Assembly (NCBI GenBank): GCA_003327425.1
Contig: QOQW01000009.1
Coordinates: 62,001-126,000 of the forward strand
DNA: 64,000 nucleotides
Direction of reading: 5' to 3'
Source of the DNA: Candidatus Ozemibacter sibiricus
Lineage (GTDB): Bacteria > Muiribacteriota > Ozemobacteria > Ozemobacterales > Ozemobacteraceae
Positions within the stretch are counted from its first letter, which is position 1. Every line of letters starts with the position of its first letter. Of this stretch, positions 43,423 through 52,632 are shown one piece after another. Position numbers and translations under genes: made by a program. The notes under the pieces are model-generated. The model did not search any database and had not been told where the DNA came from. It was given only the letters and a program-made list of their open reading frames with translations.

Positions 43423-43457
43423 AAGGCCGTTCCCGCCCTGGAAGCGGAAACGGCCTT
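43423..43457. terminator. Hairpin between ridA and the convergent Tad gene
   Basis: AAGGCCGTT...AACGGCCTT (9-bp stem) with inner CCCGC/GCGG, 27 bp after the ridA stop. No T-run on the plus strand. On the minus strand it follows the TadG-like gene stop by about 60 bp and is followed by TTTCATTTTGAG, so it may serve both. Confidence 0.55.
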
Positions 43458-43514
43458 GTGTGGCCGACTGCGGCGGCGTCGACATGCCCCCCCTTAGGCT
43501 GGCAGTCGAAGTTG

Positions 43515-46205
43515 CTAGTTGACCGGAAGTTCACCAGGTTTCACGATATAGCGAATGAATCTGCCACGGACTTGACCAGTCTGGTAGTATCCGAGATCGC
43601 CGGAATCTCCGGATTGGATGTTGGCTCCTGCCCGGGTATATTCGGAGGGATCGAGCAGCTCGAATTCGGCGAATCCGATGATGCGAACCGATGAACCGAA
43701 ATTATATTGATCAGGCGAATAGACCCCATTCGGATGGTCTTGCCCTTGGATGTCATAGATGGCCGCAGCGTTGGCATTGTGGGGGTTATTGATCGGGACC
43801 TCGGGGGGAATATCGGTGATGGGGACGATTACACGTCGCGAAGGCGAGGCCGTCGAGTCGCCGAAAACCCGAAAACTGACGCCTTGGTCGGTGGGGCCGC
43901 TTTGGTTGCCGGGTTCGGGAATGATGCGATCGCTGAGCTGCAGGGGCTGGTTGAATCCGTACTTCAGCCGGTCGCGATAGTCGTTGGCCCCCCCGCTCAC
44001 GAAATTATCGGGATCGATGACGCCATAGTTGTTCTTTTGCTTTCCAACGACAGGCACGTTGCCGCCTTCATTGACGTCTTTTTCGACGAGTGACCCCAGC
44101 AGGACGTTGTTCAAGACCAGTCGTTTGGTCTGAACGTTGTAGTGATAATGGCCTCCCAGGAAGGTGAAAGTGCCGGAACCCTCGCTGCCCCAGATGTATT
44201 TCGCCCAGTTCTGGTTGGAATTATCACGCCCGAGAATGGTGATGTCAGGTTTAAGGTAGGTTGTGATGAATGACGCCGTATGCCCTTGACCCGTATCACA
44301 GTTCGAGGCGTGGTTCTGGATGCGCGGTTCGGTCGAGGGCCCGGTCAATGTGAACACCTGGTTGGTGGCTCCGCTCCGGGAGTTGATGTTGGAATACCAG
44401 GTTGCACCGGATTTTCGCGGAAACGTCATGTAGCTGAATCCGGTGAAAGCCATGCAAGCATTATACGCTTGCGTCGGGGTCTGGCCTTGACTGATGCTGC
44501 GTTGCCACAACGAAAGGTCGAGGGTCTCGGGGGCGAAGCATTGGGCAAACAGGAAGCCTCCCAACTGGACATGCTCTTTGATGCGTCTTGCGACTTCCCA
44601 TTTCATTTTCTGCACCCGATTGGCCCGGTTGAACCAACCATCTTGCGTTGGAGGAAGAGGCCTCGTCCCATCCGAATACACGGCGTATTGGGGCTTGGGG
44701 CGGGAATTGGCATCATCGGTGAATCCTTTGGACGTGGCGATGTTCAGTACCGTGGGCCATTCCCGGCATTGCGGCCGTTCGGGGTCGTCTTGGCAGATGT
44801 AGACTCCGCTGATCGATTGCCAGAGCACACCCGTGTAGGTCGCCTTCTCGCAGCAGCGACGGCGAACGTTGGCGCAGTTATGGGTGTTATCATTGGGGGT
44901 GGGTTTATAGCCTGCGGCCCACGTATCACTGGTTGCATTATAGAACCCGCGACAATAGGAGCACATCCGGTCGCGAACGGTGTTTCGTTGCGAAGTATTC
45001 GAGGTCGGTCCGAGACGTCCATTATCTTTGGCAACTTTGCAGGTGTCCAACCATTGGGAGCACCCACCATTGAACCCCGTGAAGTCTTCGTGGTGAAGGT
45101 GGACCCAGTGGTAGAACTGCAATGCGCCGTCGATGATCTCGCCATCGTAGATGCGGTTGCACCGAGAGGCGTTGTAATTGGCGGTGCGCGTCCAGCCATT
45201 GGAATGGATCGCTGGTGGGAGTCCATACGTTCCATAGGGGATGCGGGCAGTCTGTAACACTTGTTCGACCGGGTCGGGGTCATCTTGCGAAGAATAGACG
45301 GCAATGCGCGGTCGGTTGTACAACTCAAGCACGTTGGGGTTGACGGCATTGAAGATGGCTTGGATGTTGTCGCGGCCTTCCACCACGGTGTAGTTGACCC
45401 CGTAGCTGTTGCAAGTTTGAATGATGGCTTGGTCATAGTTCAACAAGAAAGATCCGCCACGGTATCCGAGCAACCAATAAGCTGGGACATACCCAGGGTC
45501 GTTGTCATCGATCTTCAAGCACCAGAACACCACGCCGTAGGCCCTCTGGAAGCCGGTTTCGCTTTGTGAACCGGCATCCATGGGAATCAAGATCATGCGG
45601 TAGTCCTGGGTCGGTGGCGGCGGGTTGTTGCCGCCGCCGCTCCCGAGCTTCAGGATATATTCGGTTCCTGTGGCGAACGATTCGGTCGGATCGAAGAAAT
45701 CGATGCTATAGGTGGTGCGGGTAAGATCTTTGACCACACCGTGGGGAATCGCCAGAGGGATGATGCTGGCGCCCTCGGGAGGCCCAGAGCGGCTGGCGGC
45801 GACCCGGTATTCCTGAATGCCGAACGCCCCAGCGAAAAAGCTGGGCGAAGAACTGCGGCCGATCACCTCGAGTTCGTTGGCAGGGGTTATGCGGATGGTG
45901 CAAGAAGCGATCTCGGCCGGCGTCAGCCCATTGGCGGCGAGGACTTCTTGGACTTTGGCTCGGACTTCGGTCAAATACCTGCCGGCAGGGCCGCCAGACT
46001 CGCCAATGCGCTTCTTCAACCAATCATTTCCAGCTTTCCAGCCGGCATTCACGGCGCCTTGAATCCGGGCGTGGCGGTAATACGCCAACCCGGCGTCCGT
46101 GACCAATCCTGCAAGACCCACGAGGAGAAGGCTCGAAAGGGCGGTCAGGAGGAGAATTCCTCCCGTGGTCGGGCGGAACTTCTGTCGCTCTGAGAACCTT
46201 TGCAT
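43515..46205 (-). CDS. Large TadG-like Flp-system protein
   Basis: 896 aa. The N-terminus RQKFRPTTGGILLLTALSSL followed by GLAGLVTDAGLAYYRHARIQ is the Tad/TadG anchor (PF13400-like): one membrane helix and a D-x-G-x-x-Y-x-R-x-x-(Q) motif. The exported body includes a Cys-rich part (about residues 380-480: CSYCRGFY, CANVRRRCCEK, CQDDPERPQC). It also has segments resembling a class I glutamine-amidotransferase-like fold (RIAVYSSQDD; GGFLFAQCFAPETLD near 550; FTFLGGHYHYN near 683). Catalysis is not shown. ATG 46205 follows GGGAGG. As the last gene of the Tad cluster it likely forms a surface or tip component. Confidence 0.65.
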   Translation of the reverse strand: MQRFSERQKFRPTTGGILLLTALSSLLLVGLAGLVTDAGLAYYRHARIQGAVNAGWKAGNDWLKKRIGESGGPAGRYLTEVRAKVQEVLAANGLTPAEIASCTIRITPANELEVIGRSSSPSFFAGAFGIQEYRVAASRSGPPEGASIIPLAIPHGVVKDLTRTTYSIDFFDPTESFATGTEYILKLGSGGGNNPPPPTQDYRMILIPMDAGSQSETGFQRAYGVVFWCLKIDDNDPGYVPAYWLLGYRGGSFLLNYDQAIIQTCNSYGVNYTVVEGRDNIQAIFNAVNPNVLELYNRPRIAVYSSQDDPDPVEQVLQTARIPYGTYGLPPAIHSNGWTRTANYNASRCNRIYDGEIIDGALQFYHWVHLHHEDFTGFNGGCSQWLDTCKVAKDNGRLGPTSNTSQRNTVRDRMCSYCRGFYNATSDTWAAGYKPTPNDNTHNCANVRRRCCEKATYTGVLWQSISGVYICQDDPERPQCREWPTVLNIATSKGFTDDANSRPKPQYAVYSDGTRPLPPTQDGWFNRANRVQKMKWEVARRIKEHVQLGGFLFAQCFAPETLDLSLWQRSISQGQTPTQAYNACMAFTGFSYMTFPRKSGATWYSNINSRSGATNQVFTLTGPSTEPRIQNHASNCDTGQGHTASFITTYLKPDITILGRDNSNQNWAKYIWGSEGSGTFTFLGGHYHYNVQTKRLVLNNVLLGSLVEKDVNEGGNVPVVGKQKNNYGVIDPDNFVSGGANDYRDRLKYGFNQPLQLSDRIIPEPGNQSGPTDQGVSFRVFGDSTASPSRRVIVPITDIPPEVPINNPHNANAAAIYDIQGQDHPNGVYSPDQYNFGSSVRIIGFAEFELLDPSEYTRAGANIQSGDSGDLGYYQTGQVRGRFIRYIVKPGELPVN

Positions 46206-46244
46206 AGCTAAACCTCCCATCTTGGGCCGATCGGGGCAGGGTGA

Positions 46245-46685
46245 CTATTCTTTTCGCTCCCGTGCCGTGCACGATACTTGATATTCATTCCTCCCGAAAA
46301 TGAACCCGAATCCGGGGGTGATCAGAGGTACGGTTGCTGTGGCTGAAATGATGACTTCCTGGGAGCTATCGCCCACCCCGCGAATATCTGGTTGGCTGAT
46401 CCATAGGGGGGGGATCCATGGAGAACGCAGTTGGTGAAAGCGGTTCAAGACTTCGGAGAGCGGTGTGTGCGTAGAGCTGCCATACGCTCCGCGAATCAGC
46501 GAAAACTGCCGGCGCGTGGCCAGCCGCGTCGCGGATTCGACTTGATGGGAGAGCGAAGACCAGGCATGGAATGTCCGCGCCAGATCGAAAATCGCGAGGA
46601 GGAAGAACAAGAAGATCGGGAGGGCGAACGCGAGTTCGACCAATCCTTGTCCGTGGCGGCGGCGAACGGGAGCCATGAGCAGCAT
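46245..46685 (-). CDS. TadE-like pilus assembly protein
   Basis: 146 aa. Basic leader PVRRRHGQG then LVELAFALPIFLFFLLAIFD, the TadE motif with conserved Glu and a long hydrophobic helix, followed by DLARTFHAWSSLSHQVESATR. A second start at 46691 (TTG) is less likely: GGAGG at about 46692-46696 is correctly spaced for ATG 46685. Minor pseudopilin of the Tad system. Confidence 0.8.
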   Translation of the reverse strand: MLLMAPVRRRHGQGLVELAFALPIFLFFLLAIFDLARTFHAWSSLSHQVESATRLATRRQFSLIRGAYGSSTHTPLSEVLNRFHQLRSPWIPPLWISQPDIRGVGDSSQEVIISATATVPLITPGFGFIFGRNEYQVSCTARERKE

Positions 46686-46706
46686 GAACAACCTCCGGTG
46701 AGGCTC

Positions 46707-47189
46707 TCAGCGATTGACGAGGACCAGGGGGATTTTGTAAACACTGAACACTCGCAGGGGAAGGGAGGGGTTCCCTTGGATGATTTCAGCCAGCCGTTGG
46801 AAGATTGGGGTGTAGAGAGGGGATGAAGATATCAGGGTGACGCGGACAGCCCGGTCTCCTGATGCCAGCAAGAAAGGATTCACATATTGGACGGTGATGG
46901 GTTGGGTCCAGGTGGGGGGGCGCTTGTTCATGACATAGGCGGTCACCTGGCTGGCGCTCATCACCCCCTGAGTCCCGTTGCTTTCGGCGGCAAACTGGGC
47001 GGCATCGTTGCACAATTGCTGCAAGACGAGAAGATTCCGCAAAGCGAAACCGAAATCGACGATGCCCGCAATGACAAAAAGGACAAAGAGACCCACCGCC
47101 AACGATAACTCAACGATGGCTTGCCCCCTCTTTTGGCGATGGCCTAGTCTGAAGAGCCAGCGAACAGGAGTGGGCCTCGTTCGGATCAT
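46707..47189 (-). CDS. TadE-like pilus assembly protein
   Basis: 160 aa. RQKRGQAIVELSLAVGLFVLFVIAGIVD is the TadE prepilin-type segment. DFGFALRNLLVLQQLCNDAA and a C-terminal LYTPIFQRLAEI follow, closely parallel to the product of 57045-57497. ATG 47189 is chosen for the ATGGAG ribosome site 6 nt upstream; the longer frame upstream (to 47381) is not TadE-like. The next gene starts 21 bp downstream. Confidence 0.8.
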   Translation of the reverse strand: MIRTRPTPVRWLFRLGHRQKRGQAIVELSLAVGLFVLFVIAGIVDFGFALRNLLVLQQLCNDAAQFAAESNGTQGVMSASQVTAYVMNKRPPTWTQPITVQYVNPFLLASGDRAVRVTLISSSPLYTPIFQRLAEIIQGNPSLPLRVFSVYKIPLVLVNR

Positions 47190-47590
47190 ACGTTTCTCCA
47201 TAATGGGTAGGAATCGGCACCCGGGCTGTGAGGCAGGGAACTCCCAAGGGGTACAGTTAGCAACAATTATGCCACAGGTAGGATGGGGGGGAAAACCTGA
47301 TTTTCTGAGACCCCACCCCCTGGGAGGTGGTGTGGCAGGGTAGGCGTTCGGGATCATCAATGCGTGGTTTTTTAACCGCATAGGGAAAGTTTGTTCGTCT
47401 CCCTGTCAACGGGAAAAGCTGGTATTTCCGACCTTAGGGCGGTAGAACAATGGGGAAGAGGGAATGGGCAAGATCGGCCATGCCCGAAGTCCATGGTTTT
47501 GCCATCAGTTGGCCAGGAGATTTTACGAACAAGAACCTGGCCCCCACGGGGGAGCCAGGTTCTGAATGACAAAGCGGTTTCTTGGTGGTC
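47190..47590. other. Non-coding gap inside the Tad cluster
   Basis: 401 bp. It holds the hairpin at 47532-47563, a minus-strand TTGACA (47404-47409) without a convincing -10 at the right distance, and an imperfect hairpin around 47362-47380. It probably separates the tadE-tadE-tadG unit from the machinery genes upstream. No small Flp-like ORF was found. Confidence 0.45.
47532..47563 (-). terminator. Hairpin after lipoprotein gene
   Basis: AGAACCTGGC/GCCAGGTTCT, 10-bp perfect stem extended by CCCC/GGGG inside, 28 bp beyond the stop at 47591. It is followed on the minus strand by TTGTTCGTAAAATC, with only a short T-content. Confidence 0.6.
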
Positions 47591-48787
47591 TCAGCGAAGG
47601 GTAGGTACCACCCCGAACCCCGATGTGGGCAGGGGCGTGGTCACTTCAGGAGTGACGCCCAGCCAGCCGACGAGAGCGCGTTCAACTTTGGCGGTGGTGG
47701 AATCGTCCCCGATGGCCCAATCGATGATATTCCCATTATCGTCTTTCTTCGGGGTAGGAACGGCGCCATATTCGGCAATCGTATAGAAGCCCGCGGGGAG
47801 ATCCTGGAGATGGAGATACCCCAGGTCGTTGGTAGTGAACCCAGCATAGATGACCGCGGGGATTTCCGTGCCGGAGCGGACGGAACGATAGTATAAGACC
47901 AGAGTGGTAGTGCTGGCGAGAGGCACGAAGGTGTCGGGATTCCTGAGTTGCCCGGTGATGCCGCCGGTAGTGGCGTTTTGGGTCACCAGGCGGACATCGG
48001 GGATCTTGAATCCTGTGAGATCACTCCCATCACCTTTGGATTTGGGCAAGGTGGTGGAAGTGGTGATGGTTGTTCTCTGAGAAATGACCTTATTCTTGCC
48101 CTCAACTTGGAGGGTGAAACTCTGCGCAAAATAGTTCGATTTGGAATAGGTCAATGTCCATGTTCCAGAGGCGATTTTTTCCAGGAAATAATACCCGTTG
48201 CCCGTGGTGGTGGTGCGGTAGAACTGGCCCGTCTGGCCAGGAGCGGATAGTTCGACCGTGGCGAACATGATGGGAGCCCCATGCGCGGTATCGATGACCC
48301 GGCCGATGATGTCGACCGTCTCTTGGGTCGCTCCTGGGTTGCGCGATAGCGGAATGGTCGTCGAGCTGATTTTGCCAGCGACGATTTCGACCACGCTGAA
48401 GGTGGTGCGGTAGATATTCGCGGTGTCGGCTACCTTGAGGTTGTAAAACCCGGGGTTGAGCTGATCGAAGGTGAATGAGTTGTTGTTGAGAGCGGCCATG
48501 CGGGCCAGCTCCCTATCGCCGAGGTAGATCGAAACGGACAAGGCGGCCGCGGTTTCGGTGATGGCGGTGTTGCGATCCGCTTCCACCAGAATGCCGAAGA
48601 CTCCCCCCGTGGTCTGGGTGGACGAGGCGGTTTGCCCTGAGGCGGCTGGAACGGTGGTGGACAGACCGGCTCCGCTGGGATTATTCCCTTGGCAGCCGGA
48701 CAGAGCCACGCCGGTAAGGAGCAATAGGATGAAACCGAACCAAAGCGAACTGCCTTTCGGATCCTCAGAAAAATAGGGGGTTCTCAC
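47591..48787 (-). CDS. Lipoprotein with carboxypeptidase regulatory-like repeats
   Basis: 398 aa. Signal plus lipobox LLLLTGVALSGC, then a Ser/Thr linker. Beta-rich units follow, including GVFGILVEADR, DIIGRVIDTAHGAPIMFATVEL with YYFLEKIASGTWTLTYSK and GGITGQLRNPDTFVPL with LGYLHLQDLPAGFYTI. The pattern (G-x-V-x-D-x-x-G-x-P...G-x-Y-x-F-x-x-x-x-x-G-x-Y) is the CarboxypepD_reg beta-sandwich, common on surface proteins. GTG 48787 follows AAAGGAG. It is embedded in the Tad operon, so it may be an outer-membrane partner of the pilus. Confidence 0.7.
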   Translation of the reverse strand: MRTPYFSEDPKGSSLWFGFILLLLTGVALSGCQGNNPSGAGLSTTVPAASGQTASSTQTTGGVFGILVEADRNTAITETAAALSVSIYLGDRELARMAALNNNSFTFDQLNPGFYNLKVADTANIYRTTFSVVEIVAGKISSTTIPLSRNPGATQETVDIIGRVIDTAHGAPIMFATVELSAPGQTGQFYRTTTTGNGYYFLEKIASGTWTLTYSKSNYFAQSFTLQVEGKNKVISQRTTITTSTTLPKSKGDGSDLTGFKIPDVRLVTQNATTGGITGQLRNPDTFVPLASTTTLVLYYRSVRSGTEIPAVIYAGFTTNDLGYLHLQDLPAGFYTIAEYGAVPTPKKDDNGNIIDWAIGDDSTTAKVERALVGWLGVTPEVTTPLPTSGFGVVPTLR

Positions 48788-48802
48788 GGTTTTGGACTCC
48801 TT

Positions 48803-49192
48803 TCAGGATTGATTCCTGGGCTGAGGTCGATCATGGAGAGAGCCTGCGGTCAGGCGTATCCCGTCGCCAGGCGCGAGCCCATGCTGTCGGATGGTCCCTG
48901 CTGGCAATTCCAGGGCCGAACGGGCATCGCCGTGCCATCGGGTGAGGCCGATCCAGGGTCGAAGATGGGAATAGGCGGCGACGACCACGTTTTGTTGATC
49001 GAGGAACAGGACATCGATCGCATAGCGCATGAACAGCATATGAACTGATTGACATGGCTCCAGCAGCAGCCCCGTTCCCGGCTCGAGGGAAGACGTGAAC
49101 ATCAAGCCTCGAAATCGCTGCCAGAAAGTGTTGGCATAGCGTATCCGATCCCCGATCAGAGCGCCCTTGTCGGTCAGGACGGTGAGATACAT
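48803..49192 (-). CDS. DUF192 family protein
   Basis: 129 aa. RYANTFWQRFRGLMFTSSL followed by GLLLEPCQSVHMLFMRYAID and VLFLD-QQNVV, then LELPAGTIRQHGLAPGD, are the complete PF02643 (DUF192) signature. The family is a small beta-barrel of unknown function, often exported and often found in or near Tad loci. Here there is no signal peptide. The gene lies 36 bp downstream of tadC and 15 bp upstream of the lipoprotein gene. Confidence 0.85.
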   Translation of the reverse strand: MYLTVLTDKGALIGDRIRYANTFWQRFRGLMFTSSLEPGTGLLLEPCQSVHMLFMRYAIDVLFLDQQNVVVAAYSHLRPWIGLTRWHGDARSALELPAGTIRQHGLAPGDGIRLTAGSLHDRPQPRNQS

Positions 49193-49228
49193 GGCAGACC
49201 CCGCGAGGCGAGGGTAAATAAGCTGTCG

Positions 49229-50176
49229 TCATTTTCCTTCCATATCTTGACCGGCTTCAAGGATCTGGAAGACGGCGGGGGCGCCGATGATGATGCCGAC
49301 ATTCGGGAAGATGAAGAAGACGAGGGGGATCATCATTTTGACAGGCGCTTTGGCGGCTTCTTCTTCGGCTCGCTGTCGCCGTTTTTCGCGGAGCTGGTCG
49401 GATTGGATCCGGAGGACCTGCCCGATGGAGACGCCAAGCTGGTCAGCTTGGACAATCGCGGAAACGAAGGCTGACATGTCGGGATGGTCGAGGCGATCGG
49501 CCATGTCTTTGAACGCATCGCGGCGCGATTGGCCCATCCGGATGTGGCGGAGGGTCAAACTGAATTCATCGGGAATGGGACCTCGCATTTTCTCGACGAC
49601 TTTGTCGCAGGCGGCATCGAACCCCAGACCGGCTTCCACCGCGACGGTCAGCAGGTCCAGAACGTCAGGCAATTGTTTGGTCACCGCATGCAGCCGATCA
49701 GCGATTTTCCGCTGGAGGAACATCCGCGGTCCGAGCACACCGATGATCAAACCGAAAATGCCGCCCATGACCAATTGCATCGGCTGCCATTTCAAGACCA
49801 CGCCGAAGGCTACGGCGACCGAGGGCGCGATGACCAAGCACAGATTTTGAATGACGAGGAATTCACCAACGGTCAAGCCCCCAGGGTATCCTGCCTGGGC
49901 CAGCATCTTGCGGATATTGCTTTTCTGGGCTCGTTTGATTTCTTTGGGATCGCGTTTCCCGGCCATGCGAGCGAGAAGCGGTCGAATGATCCGATCGACG
50001 AAGGGCTTATTCAGCTCTTCCGGTCCGAGGGTCGCGCCTGAGGCGAGCTGGCCGGCCTCGCCATCGAGTTGCGCGAGGCGATTCTGGATATCATTTTGAG
50101 GTGCGCCAGAGGGGAAGAGCAGGAGAATGACCAGGAAAACGATGAAGGCGCCAATTCCTATGAACAGGATTTCCAT
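49229..50176 (-). CDS. tadC: TadC inner-membrane platform protein
   Basis: 315 aa. A type II secretion F (T2SSF) domain: LPDVLDLLTVAVEAGLGFDAA, LRHIRMGQSRRDAFKDMADR, FVSAIVQADQLGVSIGQVLR, then PVKMMIPLVFFIFPNVGIII at the end. Helices lie at the N-terminus, in the middle (two) and at the C-terminus. With TadB it forms the rotating or platform complex driven by CpaF. It starts 10 bp after tadB. Confidence 0.9.
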   Translation of the reverse strand: MEILFIGIGAFIVFLVILLLFPSGAPQNDIQNRLAQLDGEAGQLASGATLGPEELNKPFVDRIIRPLLARMAGKRDPKEIKRAQKSNIRKMLAQAGYPGGLTVGEFLVIQNLCLVIAPSVAVAFGVVLKWQPMQLVMGGIFGLIIGVLGPRMFLQRKIADRLHAVTKQLPDVLDLLTVAVEAGLGFDAACDKVVEKMRGPIPDEFSLTLRHIRMGQSRRDAFKDMADRLDHPDMSAFVSAIVQADQLGVSIGQVLRIQSDQLREKRRQRAEEEAAKAPVKMMIPLVFFIFPNVGIIIGAPAVFQILEAGQDMEGK

Positions 50177-50186
50177 GATCCTCTCC

Positions 50187-51242
50187 TCAGACCTCGATAT
50201 CGATGATCTTCATGATAATGTACATGCCGATGGCCTCCCAGATGAGTCCGGCCACGATGACGAACCAGCCGCGGAACGGCCCCTGTTTGAAGGTGAAAAT
50301 CTTCATGATGAACTTCGGATTGAGGATGAAAATGGCCCCACCGATGAAGAAGGGGAGGGCGCCGACCAGCAACCCGGAGATCTTGGCCTGGGCGGTTTTG
50401 GTCTGGATGTCGCCTTTGATGCGCATGCGCTGCCGGATGGTATGGCCGATTTTGTCAAGGATTTCCGCCAGATTGCCGCCGACTTGCCGCTGGATGAGGA
50501 CGACCGTCGTCACCAGATCCCAGTCTTCGCTTTCGACGCGGCTGTTGAGGGCCCGCAGGGCATCTTCCAGGTTCATGCCGAGGCTGTTTTCTTTGAGCAC
50601 GCGACGGAGTTCGGTGGACATCGGAGGCGGGGCCTCGCGGGAGACCATTTCCATGGCCTGGAGCAGGGAGTAGCCGGCCTTCAGGCCGTTGGACAGCATG
50701 ATCAGGCAGTCGAGAATCTGATCATTGAAGGCGGCCACCCTTTGCGCTTTTTTCAGGGAGACGACGAGATTCGGCAGGTAGAACCCCAGAATGCCTCCCG
50801 CGATGCCGAAGATCGGGTTCTTGAGAGAAAGAAGACCGAACAAACCGACTCCCAACAGGAATTTGATGGCCATGTATTCATTGGCCTTCAGGGGGATGTC
50901 GGCTTTGGCCAGGAGTTCGGCGATGCGAGCGGCTTGCCCTTTGGGGGTGATCAATGAACCGACATTGAAAAGAACCTTTTTGATGCCGCTGGTTTCTCCG
51001 CGGGTTTCGCGGAGCCAATCGTCATCTCCTTCCTCGATAGCTCGGGAACTCGTGTCCCTATCGACTTCTTCTTCCTCGGGAGGGGTATAGGCGCGGGCGG
51101 CCATCTCGCTTTCGACGAGATACTGCTCCATACGAGCGCGGACATCATCCCCGGGGGCTTTCCCGAAGATGGAGAACAGGAGCAGCACGAAAGCCAGGGT
51201 GGCAATTCCGACGACACTTACGAAAATGAGTTCGAGTGGCAC
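50187..51242 (-). CDS. tadB: TadB inner-membrane platform protein
   Basis: 351 aa. N-terminal helix LIFVSVVGIATLAFVLLLFS, a charged cytoplasmic part, then the T2SSF domain: ILDCLIMLSNGLKAGYSLLQ, AMEMVSREAPPPMSTELRRV, NLEDALRALNSR, LVTTVVLIQRQVGGNLAEIL. Two C-terminal helices follow. Normal length for TadB. The start lies 3 bp after the cpaF stop, so the genes are coupled. Confidence 0.9.
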   Translation of the reverse strand: MPLELIFVSVVGIATLAFVLLLFSIFGKAPGDDVRARMEQYLVESEMAARAYTPPEEEEVDRDTSSRAIEEGDDDWLRETRGETSGIKKVLFNVGSLITPKGQAARIAELLAKADIPLKANEYMAIKFLLGVGLFGLLSLKNPIFGIAGGILGFYLPNLVVSLKKAQRVAAFNDQILDCLIMLSNGLKAGYSLLQAMEMVSREAPPPMSTELRRVLKENSLGMNLEDALRALNSRVESEDWDLVTTVVLIQRQVGGNLAEILDKIGHTIRQRMRIKGDIQTKTAQAKISGLLVGALPFFIGGAIFILNPKFIMKIFTFKQGPFRGWFVIVAGLIWEAIGMYIIMKIIDIEV

Positions 51243-51245
51243 GTT

Positions 51246-52613
51246 CTACCAGCCCTTTCCGGTGTCGGTGAAAATGTTCGGGGGAAGATGGATACCGTGT
51301 TCCTCGAATTTGGAGGCGAACTTGGGGCGGATGCCCGTCGCCTTCAGCCGGCCCAGGATCTTGCCCTTGGCATCGACCCCGGTCTGCTCGAAGCGGAAGA
51401 TGTCCTGCATGACGATCTTGTCCCCTTCCATGCCCTGGATCTCGGTCAGGTAGGTGATCTTGCGGGAGCCGTCCTTCAGGCGGCTCTGCTGGATGATCAG
51501 ATGGACGGCCGAGGCGATCTGCTCGCGGATGGCACGGACCGGCAGATCCATGCCGGCCATCAGCACCATCGTTTCCAGACGGGCCAGCATGTCGCGCGGG
51601 GTGTTGGCGTGGCCGGTGGTCAGCGACCCGTCGTGGCCGGTGTTCATGGCCTGGAGCATGTCGAGGGCCTCGCCGCCGCGGCACTCACCGACGATGACCC
51701 GCTCGGGGCGCATGCGCAGAGTGTTCTTGATCAGGTCGCGCATGGTGACGGCCCCTTTCCCTTCGATGTTGGGGGGGCGGGTTTCGAGCCTGACCACGTG
51801 CGGCTGGCGCAATTGCAGTTCGGCGGCGTCTTCGCAGGTGATGATGCGTTCATCTTCCGGAATGAACGAACTGAGGATGTTGAGGGTGGTGGTTTTTCCC
51901 GAGCCCGTGCCGCCCGACACCACGATGTTCAACCGGACCTTGATGCAGGCCTCCAGGAATTTGGCCATCTCTTCGGTCAGGGTGCCGAAGCGGATCAGAT
52001 CCTGGATGCCGAGGGCTTCCTTCTTGAATTTTCGAATGGTGATGGTCGGTCCGTTCAGGGCCAGGGGCGGGATGATGGCGTTGACGCGGGAGCCGTCGGG
52101 CAGACGAGCGTCGACGTAAGGGACCGATTCGTCGATGCGGCGTCCGATCGGGGCGACGATGCGCTCGATGATCCGCATGACGTGGTCGTTGTCCTTGAAT
52201 TTGATATCGGACAGGATCAGCTTCCCCTTCTTTTCGTAGTAGATCTGGTAGGGGCCGTTGACCATGACCTCGGAGATGTCCTCCTCATCGAGGAGCTTCT
52301 GGATCGGCCCATACCCGATCATGTCGTCGAGGAGGATCTGGCACATCGCCTCCATTTCGCGAGGGGCCAGGGTCACATTCAGTTTGGGGCTCTCCTCGGC
52401 CGTCACCTGCATGATGCGGTCGCGCAACATCTGGCGCTTTTTCTCGATGTTGCTCTCGACCATGATCGCCTGAGGCATGTCATCGATCAGGCGGGTGTGG
52501 ACCTTCTCTTTGAGCCGCTCGAAACCGGTGATCTCCCGGGTTGCCGCAGAGTCGAGAAGGCCGGATTTCTCGGTCTTCTTCTCTTCACTGAGTCGCGATA
52601 GCAAGCCGCCCAT
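51246..52613 (-). CDS. cpaF: CpaF/TadA secretion ATPase
   Basis: 455 aa. Family markers are YGPIQKLLDEEDISEVMVNG, GRRIDESVPYVDARLPDGSR and Walker A SGGTGSGKTTTLNIL near residue 235. TCEDAAELQLRQPHVVRLET (Asp box and His box), RMRPERVIVGECRGGEALDM (Walker B) and MNTGHDGSLTTGHANTPRD complete the set. It hydrolyses ATP to drive pilus assembly. Motifs are all intact, so the machine looks active. The C-terminus ends LPPNIFTDTGKGW. Confidence 0.95.
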   Translation of the reverse strand: MGGLLSRLSEEKKTEKSGLLDSAATREITGFERLKEKVHTRLIDDMPQAIMVESNIEKKRQMLRDRIMQVTAEESPKLNVTLAPREMEAMCQILLDDMIGYGPIQKLLDEEDISEVMVNGPYQIYYEKKGKLILSDIKFKDNDHVMRIIERIVAPIGRRIDESVPYVDARLPDGSRVNAIIPPLALNGPTITIRKFKKEALGIQDLIRFGTLTEEMAKFLEACIKVRLNIVVSGGTGSGKTTTLNILSSFIPEDERIITCEDAAELQLRQPHVVRLETRPPNIEGKGAVTMRDLIKNTLRMRPERVIVGECRGGEALDMLQAMNTGHDGSLTTGHANTPRDMLARLETMVLMAGMDLPVRAIREQIASAVHLIIQQSRLKDGSRKITYLTEIQGMEGDKIVMQDIFRFEQTGVDAKGKILGRLKATGIRPKFASKFEEHGIHLPPNIFTDTGKGW

Positions 52614-52632
52614 GTCGTTGTCCTCCTTAGGG

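Noticed and set aside
47190-47590. Cyclic-di-GMP or other riboswitch before the tadE/tadG genes
   Set aside because: No GEMM-like conserved core or other aptamer signature could be found; only simple hairpins.
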